Assembly (NCBI GenBank): GCA_900543445.1
Contig: UQRC01000042.1
Coordinates: 1 to 20,873, forward strand
DNA: 20,873 nucleotides
Direction of reading: 5' to 3'
Origin: an uncultured Lachnobacterium sp.
GTDB lineage: Bacteria; Bacillota; Clostridia; Lachnospirales; Lachnospiraceae
The notes beneath the pieces are model-generated. The model did no database searches and was not told the origin of the DNA. It saw nothing but the letters and a program-made list of their open reading frames with translations. Shown here piece by piece: positions 8,714-15,115 of the stretch. The position numbers were made by a program, and so were the translations under genes. The number at the start of each line of letters is the position of its first letter. The stretch's first letter is position 1.

Positions 8714-9832
8714 ATGATGAAAATGAAAAATGATGTTATTAAATGGTTTAGGGCAATGTGTAAAGTTGTGGTTTTTTGTTTGGCTTTTATAATGGTTTTG
8801 GAAATGATGGGGCGGGATTACGTTGCTTGTGCGCCAAGTGATAAGACGAAGAACATCACAGGATTCATGCAGGATCCGAAGAAGAACTATAACACGAAAA
8901 ACAAGTACAAGATCGGGAAGGTCAAGGTTACCAGCTTCAAGAACCGGTATACAACTCCGGCAGAGCAAAAGAAGTATTCATACAACTTTAATAAAACTGA
9001 AGCAGAGTCGGTTCTTGGCTGCATCATGGATGAGCATATTTTTTACGCAGATGAATTTTTGAAATCGGGAGATGATTCGGCATACATTCTTAAGTATGTA
9101 AAAAAATACGACAAGAGTAAGATGGCTTTTCAGGCAACTCGGTTAAACTCATTTGCACAGATGATCGATATGCGTTGGAACAAAGTGTCTAAAGCATCAG
9201 GATATGAAATCCGTATTAAGCAGTATTACAACGGTAAGTGGACGAACTGGACTTATCGCAGGACTACAGCCAATCATGTAAAGTTATATGGCTTGGATGG
9301 TGCTAGATATATTGCATCTCCAATTTATGATGGAGCAAAGTCATTGCACAATCAGAGATTTAAGTATAGAGATGATGAGGTTACGATCGCATTGTCTACA
9401 GGATGCAAATATCGAGTACAGGTTCGAGCATATCGCGTTGTAAATGGTAAGTATTATTATGGTGCTTGGTCCGATGCAAATACGGCAGGTAAGCTTGCCC
9501 GTACACCATATACCACGATCGAAGTGAATGGTGGAGTGGTTGTTCCGTCATACACAATGGACATCTCAATCGGTCGCTTTAATTATGATTACCGTATTGG
9601 TGAGTCAAAGGATGAAAAGAATCCGTTTGCAACAAAGCCTACCGGATTTCAGATACAGGTAGCTGAAAATTCTTCGTTTAAAGATGCAGTAACAACAAAA
9701 TATCCTACAGTGGACGCATCGGTACAGTTGACCGATATTGCCAAAGGAAAATTTGTAAGAGTAAGAACTTACAATGACAAGTCGGCAAAAACAGTGTATG
9801 GAGAATGGAGTGAAACCGTTAAAGTAAAATAG
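8714..9832 (+). CDS. Secreted protein with two fibronectin type III-like repeats
   Basis: The start is ATG 8714, behind GGAGGA (8699-8704) at 9 bases; the frame is open further upstream, but only from a TTG that lies inside the promoter. The 372-residue product has a signal peptide: a basic start (MMKMKNDVIKWFR), a hydrophobic core (VVVFCLAFIMVL) and a probable cleavage after VACA near residue 40. The mature N-terminus is Lys-rich. Two beta-sandwich-like repeats follow. The first (about 150-290) has RWNKVSKASGYEIRIKQ and ends YRVQVRAY...YYGAWSDA. The second (about 300-372) has TGFQIQVAENSSFKDA and ends VRVRTYNDK...VYGEWSETVKVK. These are the WxxxxxAxGYE and GxWS signatures common in extracellular proteins of clostridia. 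There is no LPxTG or other anchor and no catalytic domain. The role is unknown; binding to glycan or protein at the cell surface is a guess. Confidence 0.8.
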   Translation: MMKMKNDVIKWFRAMCKVVVFCLAFIMVLEMMGRDYVACAPSDKTKNITGFMQDPKKNYNTKNKYKIGKVKVTSFKNRYTTPAEQKKYSYNFNKTEAESVLGCIMDEHIFYADEFLKSGDDSAYILKYVKKYDKSKMAFQATRLNSFAQMIDMRWNKVSKASGYEIRIKQYYNGKWTNWTYRRTTANHVKLYGLDGARYIASPIYDGAKSLHNQRFKYRDDEVTIALSTGCKYRVQVRAYRVVNGKYYYGAWSDANTAGKLARTPYTTIEVNGGVVVPSYTMDISIGRFNYDYRIGESKDEKNPFATKPTGFQIQVAENSSFKDAVTTKYPTVDASVQLTDIAKGKFVRVRTYNDKSAKTVYGEWSETVKVK

Positions 9833-9841
9833 GTAAGAAAA

Positions 9842-9879
9842 GTAAGCAAGGAGCAGCGATTGCTGCTCCTTATCCTTAC
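9842..9879 (+). terminator. Strong hairpin between the two secreted-protein genes
   Basis: AAGGAGCAGC (9848-9857) pairs perfectly with GCTGCTCCTT (9862-9871) around a GATT loop, and GTAAG (9842-9846) can pair with CTTAC (9875-9879) outside it. No run of T follows. It may therefore act as a weak terminator, a processing site or a stabiliser of the upstream message rather than a full intrinsic terminator. Confidence 0.6.
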
Positions 9880-9959
9880 TTCATATGTATATATACGATA
9901 TATCGATAAAAGAGAAAGGAGTAGTAAGGAAAATATATGGAAGGAGAGAAGAGAAACGT

Positions 9960-10973
9960 ATGAATTTGAAAAAATATCTACAGAAATTTATCCTAATTTT
10001 CGGGTTGTCCGCAGTTGTGTTGACATCAGTGGATGTAGGAACGATTGTTGCAAAAGCTGACATTCTTGAGGATACCGCAGAGGATAATACGGAGGGTGAG
10101 GATGATATCAGTACCGGAAATAATACGGATGATAAACTCCGTGATGAGCTTTCAACAAAAGATTCAACGACGATCGTACATGATGGATTTTCATATTATT
10201 GGTATAACAACAACCGTCCGAATCAGAAAACAAAGAATGGATATTATCAGACGCGGTATGAATATCTTGATCAACCCAATAAACCTGGTATAACTATTGA
10301 CAAAACCAATATCGATCAGTACACCCATTACGAGAACTCGGTCTTCAAGAAATACCAGGAGAACCCCGGACTCTTATACATGGATGCGTTCGGAAATATT
10401 GTGATCCAGTCCTATTCAACGGATCGTAACACCAACAACTTCTATCGAACGATTGGATACACCTTTTCACGAATCAAGAGCAGTGGTGTCCTGAATCTGG
10501 ACAGCAAGAAGATCAGTAAGCGAAAAGAGGTTCCGGCAGATAAGTCGTGGCTGAAAGACGATAATTTCAACGTGGATGATGCAACGACAAAAGACTATGC
10601 CAAACTGTATGGTGATCCTGCAGAACCGCATCAGCTTAAAAGCGGTGATCGTGAGACATTTACCGTCTGGCTTCCGACGGAAGTAATTACAGACGAGAAG
10701 CAGAAAGCCTACTTTAAGTGGAGACATGATAGAGAGGGAACATCAGCGACCTACGTTCCACCCAGTGAATATCATAAGAGCCATTATGAAAGCCAGGAAG
10801 ATAAGAGTGTTATTCCACTGGCACAGGCAGTATATCGTGTCGGAATTGTAAGCGGAAGACGCCGTTCCATCAATACCTTCGTATATGCCGCAGATGATCT
10901 TTTCGGAAAGTATAGCGACCTGAAAGCAGAGCAGGATTATCCTACATCCAAAATCATTTTTTTTGAGGGTTGA
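9960..10973 (+). CDS. Secreted protein of unknown family
   Basis: I do not recognise this family. The start ATG 9960 is chosen because it gives a complete signal peptide; AAGGAG (9941-9946) lies 13 bases upstream, rather far. The 337-residue product begins MNLKKYLQKF, has a hydrophobic core and an AKA cleavage site at residue 33. The mature N-terminus is strongly acidic (Asp/Glu/Asn/Thr-rich, about 34-65), probably disordered. Then comes a Tyr-, Asn- and Lys-rich segment (FSYYWYNNNRPNQ, YYQTRYEYLDQ) and a mixed domain to the end, with no cysteine in the mature part and no transmembrane anchor, LPxTG or catalytic motif visible. It lies 127 bases downstream of the fibronectin-like gene on the same strand and may share its transcript if the hairpin between them leaks. 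The last codons include a run of eight T (10957-10964). Confidence 0.75.
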   Translation: MNLKKYLQKFILIFGLSAVVLTSVDVGTIVAKADILEDTAEDNTEGEDDISTGNNTDDKLRDELSTKDSTTIVHDGFSYYWYNNNRPNQKTKNGYYQTRYEYLDQPNKPGITIDKTNIDQYTHYENSVFKKYQENPGLLYMDAFGNIVIQSYSTDRNTNNFYRTIGYTFSRIKSSGVLNLDSKKISKRKEVPADKSWLKDDNFNVDDATTKDYAKLYGDPAEPHQLKSGDRETFTVWLPTEVITDEKQKAYFKWRHDREGTSATYVPPSEYHKSHYESQEDKSVIPLAQAVYRVGIVSGRRRSINTFVYAADDLFGKYSDLKAEQDYPTSKIIFFEG

Positions 10974-11156
10974 TTCAGATGGCAAATCCCATGCATCCAG
11001 ATGCTGTAACATCAGGATGTGATAGAGGCGGCAGTACCACATCTTAGTTGAGCGGTGTCTGCCGTCTTCTAATTTAAAGTCTAATTTCGGCGTGAGGCGA
11101 AGGTATTGCAGTACGTTCGCAATACTGTTAATTAGTTATGAAAGAAGGAATACACT

Positions 11157-11237
11157 ATGGCTGAGAAATTATTAAGGGGAATAGGGGACAAAGATTACAC
11201 GAAAAATGCGATCAGGCAGGTCGAAAGACCTGCCTGA
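11157..11237 (+). CDS. Candidate small ORF, 26 residues
   Basis: ATG 11157 follows GAAAGAAGGAA with reasonable spacing and opens a 26-codon frame starting MAEKLLRGIGDKDY and ending RQVERPA. The product would be basic, without a membrane segment. Its TGA (11235-11237) lies inside the right arm of the terminator stem at 11211-11238. It may be a real microprotein, the start of a gene that has since been lost, or chance. I do not recognise it. Confidence 0.25.
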   Translation: MAEKLLRGIGDKDYTKNAIRQVERPA

Positions 11238-11238
11238 T
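11202..11238 (-). terminator. Intrinsic terminator of the DUF5050-like gene
   Basis: ATCAGGCAGGTC (11211-11222) pairs perfectly with GACCTGCCTGAT (11227-11238) around a GAAA tetraloop. Read on the minus strand, the stem lies about 26 bases after the stop of the propeller gene and is followed by CGCATTTTTC, a U-tract. On the plus strand only TTTGTTC follows, so it works best for the minus-strand gene, though it may stop both. Confidence 0.8.
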
Positions 11239-11264
11239 TTGTTCATAACGAAATAAATACATAT

Positions 11265-12284
11265 TTAGTCACGGATCGCACCCGGGTGGAACGGCTGGAT
11301 ATCACCAGGATTGGAGGTAGGGGTACGAAATACCTGCTGCGTCTGAAAATCGGTAAAGTAGATGTAGTAGGATGTCACATTAATGTTGGAGTAGGTTCCT
11401 TCTGCAAGTCTTGTGTAGCCACTTCCGTCATTTCGCATCATACATAATGCAGGCGTGTCTTTCGAATAATTTTGGTAGAAGATCGTGCTTCCGTAGATAT
11501 TGTAGAGATCAATGCTGTCATTTGAAAGTGTGCGCGGATTGTCAAATTGTATGTTTGTGTGCACCAAAGCATTGTTCTGATTCACATCGAGATAATACAC
11601 ATCGCTGTCACCGGTCACAATCGGTTTATAGCTGTTGCAGTCATAGATCTGCTCAATCGAATCGGAAGCCGTATCGTAGCGGTACAGACATCCGTCCGTA
11701 GTTGTTCCGTTCGAGTAAAAATATTGTCCCAAAGCGCTGCAGGTAAAAAGAAACGAGTCATTTACCATCTGACGGTCTTCACCGTCAATTCCGACTTTGT
11801 AGAGCGTTGTTGCATGATCCTTGTCGTAGTGGAGATAATAGATATAATTGCCAACAAGGGAAGCATATATGCATGGATCCGGATCGAGAACGACCAGCTG
11901 CTTACCGTCGCGCCGGATCCGGCACAGACTATTGTTGTTAAAGGAGAAAAAGTTAAAATGCGTGCTGTTGTGCTCATTATTGCGAACGTAATAAACATAG
12001 TGGGAGTCCGCATTAATGTACATAACAGTATCATCGCTCAGCTTCGCAAGGTTGCTGCCGTCTAAATCCATGGAATAGAGCCGGTATTTGTCATCCGGAT
12101 TTGCGAAGAAAACCGTTCCGTTGCTCTCACAGAAAAGGCCCGCATTATAGAGATTGCCGGCAGTGTTGCCGTTCACATAGCTTTCGTTATATTTTGTTTT
12201 GTTCTGATAATGGTAGACCACACTGAAAACGGAGGCTACGATCACAATCAGACCAATTGTAAGGATCACAGGTAACTTCTTCAT
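11265..12284 (-). CDS. Membrane-anchored DUF5050-like beta-propeller protein
   Basis: The start is the ATG at 12284 (MKKLPVILTIG); AAAGGA lies 6 bases upstream, and an ATG two codons earlier touches that Shine-Dalgarno sequence. The 339-residue protein has one N-terminal hydrophobic segment (about 4-25), acting as a signal anchor or uncleaved signal. An extracellular domain follows, built of repeated strands: VFFANPDDKYRLYSMDLDGS, HYVYYVRN, LCRIRRDGKQLVVL, NYIYYLHYDK, LYKVGIDGEDRQMV, CLYRYDTAS, DVYYLDVNQ, SYYIYFTDF. The recurring [YF]-hydrophobic-[YF]-Y plus 'LYxxxxDG' pattern is typical of the DUF5050/TolB-like six-bladed propeller group in clostridial cell-surface proteins. No catalytic residues are known for it. 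It is expressed divergently from pheA, from its own promoter. Function is unknown; the domain call is from pattern memory. Confidence 0.78.
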   Translation of the reverse strand: MKKLPVILTIGLIVIVASVFSVVYHYQNKTKYNESYVNGNTAGNLYNAGLFCESNGTVFFANPDDKYRLYSMDLDGSNLAKLSDDTVMYINADSHYVYYVRNNEHNSTHFNFFSFNNNSLCRIRRDGKQLVVLDPDPCIYASLVGNYIYYLHYDKDHATTLYKVGIDGEDRQMVNDSFLFTCSALGQYFYSNGTTTDGCLYRYDTASDSIEQIYDCNSYKPIVTGDSDVYYLDVNQNNALVHTNIQFDNPRTLSNDSIDLYNIYGSTIFYQNYSKDTPALCMMRNDGSGYTRLAEGTYSNINVTSYYIYFTDFQTQQVFRTPTSNPGDIQPFHPGAIRD

Positions 12285-12317
12285 AGGCATTCCTTTCGTT
12301 GAATATCTTATGTGAAA

Positions 12318-12346
12318 AGTATACATTTTGGTATATAAACTTGCAA
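12318..12346 (-). promoter_or_regulatory. Promoter of the DUF5050-like gene
   Basis: On the minus strand TTGCAA (plus 12341-12346), a 17-base spacer and TATACT (plus 12318-12323) form a near-consensus sigma-A promoter, giving a leader of about 25-30 bases before the ATG at 12284. Confidence 0.75.
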
Positions 12347-12353
12347 GGTCTAC

Positions 12354-12382
12354 TTGCCTTTTGATGGGATGTGAGATAAAAT
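12354..12382 (+). promoter_or_regulatory. Promoter of pheA-ppx-ppk
   Basis: TTGCCT (12354-12359), 17 bases, TAAAAT (12377-12382), then a T-rich start region. Its -35 is only 7 bases from the -35 of the opposing promoter. Confidence 0.7.
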
Positions 12383-12409
12383 TTTTTTAGTAACAAAAGG
12401 AGAAAATTT

Positions 12410-13540
12410 ATGAGAGATTTATTGGAAATTCGCGATGAAATAGATGAACTGGACAGTCAGATCGTTGCATTATATGAGAAACGTATGCAGCTGACTTCGG
12501 ATGTTGCAGAGTACAAGATCAATACCGGCAAACAGGTATTTGATAAGGCGAGGGAAGATTCCAAACTTGCCACGTTAGAAGGAAAGGCGAGCTGTGCATT
12601 CACGAAGCACGGAATCCGCGAATTGTTCGAACAGATTATGGCGATGAGCCGAAAGAAGCAGTATCAGCTTCTGACGGAGCATGGAATCGTGTATTCGCCA
12701 GAGTTTGAGAAAGTAGATGCACTGGATTATTCGAATGCAAGAATCGTATTCCAGGGGCTGGAAGGCGCTTATTCACAGGAAGCGATGGAGATGTTTTTTG
12801 GGGAAAACTGTGACAATTTTCATGTAGAGACCTGGAAGGATGCGATGGAAGCCATCCGGATGGGAAAGGCGGATTATGCGGTACTTCCGATTGAAAATTC
12901 ATCGGCCGGTATTGTATCGGAAAACTATGATCTGCTTGTGGAATATGATAACTATATCGTGGGAGAACAGATTGTTAAGATCGATCATGCGCTTTTGGGA
13001 TTAGAAGATGCGGACGAATCTGATATCACGAGTGTATTTTCCCATAAGCAGTCGCTGATGCAGTGCAGTGATTTCTTAGAGGAACACAAGCAGTGGGAGA
13101 AGTTTTCCGTCAGCAACAATGCGGTGGCTGCGCGCAAGGTCAAGGAGGACAATGATAAGCATCAGGCCGCGATCGCCAGTGCGAAGAATGCACAGATCTA
13201 TGGACTTAAGGTGTTGCGCAATTCGATTCAGGACAATAAGAATAATTCGACACGGTTTATCGTGGTTACCGGAAAGAAAATCTATACGAAGGTGGCAAAT
13301 CATATCAGCATCTGCTTTGAGGTAAATCATGAGAGTGGTGCGCTCTATCATGCGTTGTCGCATTTTATTTATAATGGAATTAATATGACGAATATTCAGT
13401 CGCGTCCGCTTCAGAATAAGAACTGGGAGTACCGGTTCTTTGTGGATTTCGACGGAACTTTCGAGGATGATGCAGTGCAGAATGCACTCAGAGGACTTAA
13501 AGAAGAGACGATCTCCTTTAAGATTCTCGGTACATATTGA
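12410..13540 (+). CDS. pheA: Bifunctional chorismate mutase / prephenate dehydratase (P-protein)
   Basis: Converts chorismate to prephenate and then to phenylpyruvate, the committed branch to phenylalanine. ATG 12410 follows AAGGAG (12397-12402) at 7 bases. The 376 residues divide into an AroQ-type mutase (about 1-90; LLEIRDEIDELDSQIVALYE and KR), a dehydratase domain (about 105-285; FQGLEGAYSQEAM, AVLPIENSSAGIV, and NNSTRF at 278-283, the catalytic TRF motif) and a C-terminal ACT domain (about 297-376) that normally binds phenylalanine for feedback control. In the ACT domain the usual GALxxxL motif reads GALYHAL, while the usual ESRP reads QSRP (330-333). The gene heads an operon with ppx 28 bases downstream. 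No attenuator with a Phe-rich leader peptide is visible upstream. Confidence 0.96.
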   Translation: MRDLLEIRDEIDELDSQIVALYEKRMQLTSDVAEYKINTGKQVFDKAREDSKLATLEGKASCAFTKHGIRELFEQIMAMSRKKQYQLLTEHGIVYSPEFEKVDALDYSNARIVFQGLEGAYSQEAMEMFFGENCDNFHVETWKDAMEAIRMGKADYAVLPIENSSAGIVSENYDLLVEYDNYIVGEQIVKIDHALLGLEDADESDITSVFSHKQSLMQCSDFLEEHKQWEKFSVSNNAVAARKVKEDNDKHQAAIASAKNAQIYGLKVLRNSIQDNKNNSTRFIVVTGKKIYTKVANHISICFEVNHESGALYHALSHFIYNGINMTNIQSRPLQNKNWEYRFFVDFDGTFEDDAVQNALRGLKEETISFKILGTY

Positions 13541-13568
13541 GACGTTTGTTTCAAAAAGGGGTGGGAAT

Positions 13569-15107
13569 ATGGCGATTCATACATTTGCAGCAATTTATAT
13601 CGGTACTTACGATGTCAGCCTTAAGGTGTTTGAATTCTTAGACAAAAAGAAGGTACATCAGGTGGATCACATACGGTCACGCCTGGATCTGGGGCAGGAT
13701 GCGTTTGGTGAGGGAAGCATCGGCTACGAGCATGTGGAAGAACTTTGTGATACGTTGGCGCAGTTTAAGGAAATCATGCAAAGCTACCGTGTGGACAGTT
13801 ACGAGGTATATGCATCGGCGGTGCTGCGTGATGCAGAAAATGAGCTTTTTGTGTTGGATCAGATCTATCTTCGCACAGGATTTAAGGTGAAAGTGGTAAG
13901 CAATTCGGAGCATCGGTTTATCAGTTATAAGTCGGTTGCCGGCAAAGCAACTTTCGAGAAAATGATACAGACTTCCGCTGCGGTCGTTGATGTTGGCGGC
14001 GCAAGTATCCAGATTACCATCTTCCGTGACGGAAAGCTGATTACGACGCAGCATATCGAGACCGGTATCATGCGCATTCATAATCTGCTTGGAGACAGAG
14101 GACTGTCGCAGGCAAAATATGAGATGCAGATCGAAGAATATATGAATAAGAAGCTGGAGGCTTTCCGTGCAATGTATATGTCAGAGGACGTAGATTACGT
14201 GATCCTGATCAGTGACTACGCGATGGAACTGATGAAGCGGATGGATGAGACCGGAAATAAGGAGCGTCAGGTCAAAGGTGAGAAGTTTGTCAAATACATT
14301 GAGAAACTGCAGACGAAGACGTTAGAAGAAATTACGGCGGAGCTGAAGCTTTCCAATGACAGGGAGCCGCTTATCATTCCTTCCATGCTCTTGTTCAAGA
14401 CACTTGTGGTAAGTGTCGAGCCTAAGACGGTCTGGGTGCCGGGAGCGAATATTCAGGATGGTATCGCATATGATTATGCGCAGCGGAATAAGTTATTATC
14501 GATTACGCATGATTTTGATGCGGATGTGATCTCTGCGGCACAGTATCTGTCGGAGCATTTCAACAGCTATACGCCGCACATTGAGGCTTTGTCGAAGCTT
14601 TCCACTAAGATTTTCGATGCGATGAAGAAGGTGCACGGACTCGGAAAACGCGAACGGCTTCTTCTTGAGGTTGCAACGATCCTGCATGATTGCGGTAAAT
14701 ATATCAGCCTTGCGGAATCTCCGGAGAGTGCATATCACATTATTATGTCTTCGGAAATCATTGGACTGACGCATCAGGAGCGGGAGCTGGTTGCATTTGT
14801 GGTTTTATACAATACATTGCCGCTGGATCCGTACGAGGAACTTTCGGATCATCTTACAAGGGAGGATTATCTGTGCGTGGCGAAGCTTTCCGCTATCCTT
14901 CGTGTTGCAAATGCGCTTGATCAGAGTCATAAGCAGAAGTTTAAGAATATTAAGATTGCCGTCAGAGAGAGAAAGCTTGTATTTACAGTAGAAGCATTTG
15001 AAGATATATCGCTGGAGCAGGCTTTGTTCGAGGCAAAAACCGTTTACTTTGAAAATGTGTACAGCATGAAGCCGGTTCTGAAAGAGAAGCGCGTCTATCA
15101 TAGTTAG
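13569..15107 (+). CDS. ppx: Ppx/GppA-family phosphatase homologue with C-terminal HD domain
   Basis: The start is ATG 13569 behind AGGGGTGGG; the frame stays open into pheA, but no better start exists there. The 512-residue protein has the exopolyphosphatase/pppGpp-phosphatase layout: an actin-like (ASKHA) domain to about residue 310 and an HD domain (about 320-440) containing ILHDCGKYI (H373, D374). The second phosphate loop is recognisable (DVGGAS, 141-146), as is the ASAVLRDAEN segment. The first loop, usually DxGSNS, reads YIGTYD (10-15), losing the Asp, Asn and last Ser. The segment corresponding to Escherichia coli Ppx GNEEA reads NSEHR (112-116), placing His115 at the reported catalytic Glu121 position. 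It may be a degenerate or altered enzyme. The next gene, ppk, makes polyphosphate; the ppx stop overlaps the ppk Shine-Dalgarno sequence, so they are co-translated. The symbol reflects family, not proven activity. Confidence 0.85.
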   Translation: MAIHTFAAIYIGTYDVSLKVFEFLDKKKVHQVDHIRSRLDLGQDAFGEGSIGYEHVEELCDTLAQFKEIMQSYRVDSYEVYASAVLRDAENELFVLDQIYLRTGFKVKVVSNSEHRFISYKSVAGKATFEKMIQTSAAVVDVGGASIQITIFRDGKLITTQHIETGIMRIHNLLGDRGLSQAKYEMQIEEYMNKKLEAFRAMYMSEDVDYVILISDYAMELMKRMDETGNKERQVKGEKFVKYIEKLQTKTLEEITAELKLSNDREPLIIPSMLLFKTLVVSVEPKTVWVPGANIQDGIAYDYAQRNKLLSITHDFDADVISAAQYLSEHFNSYTPHIEALSKLSTKIFDAMKKVHGLGKRERLLLEVATILHDCGKYISLAESPESAYHIIMSSEIIGLTHQERELVAFVVLYNTLPLDPYEELSDHLTREDYLCVAKLSAILRVANALDQSHKQKFKNIKIAVRERKLVFTVEAFEDISLEQALFEAKTVYFENVYSMKPVLKEKRVYHS

Positions 15108-15115
15108 GAGGAGAC

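Larger units (their letters stand above)
10974..11264. other. Intergenic stretch between convergent genes with three stem-loops
   Basis: This gap holds CGGCAG (11029-11034) with CTGCCG (11059-11064), followed by TCTTCTAATTT, a possible weak terminator for the upstream gene. It also holds GTATTGC (11103-11109) with GCAATAC (11119-11125), the candidate 26-codon ORF, and the strong stem at 11211-11238. TCTAATTT occurs twice near 11067-11088. No tRNA or known riboswitch is apparent. Confidence 0.55.

Noticed and set aside
9896..9905. CGATATATCG palindrome before the second secreted gene
   Set aside because: A 10-bp palindrome in very AT-rich DNA, with no second copy and no clear promoter boxes around it; too weak to call an operator.
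9885..9959. Upstream ATG start for the unknown secreted protein
   Set aside because: It would put 25 charged residues before a normal signal peptide and has no good ribosome binding site.
11547..12065. 172-codon plus-strand frame opposite the DUF5050-like gene
   Set aside because: The Val/Ile-rich product has no motif and no ribosome binding site of note; the minus-strand gene has a signal anchor, repeats, promoter and terminator.
13440..13568. Longer Ppx reading frame beginning inside pheA
   Set aside because: The extension overlaps pheA in another frame, and ATG 13569 has AGGGGTGGG upstream and gives the family N-terminus.
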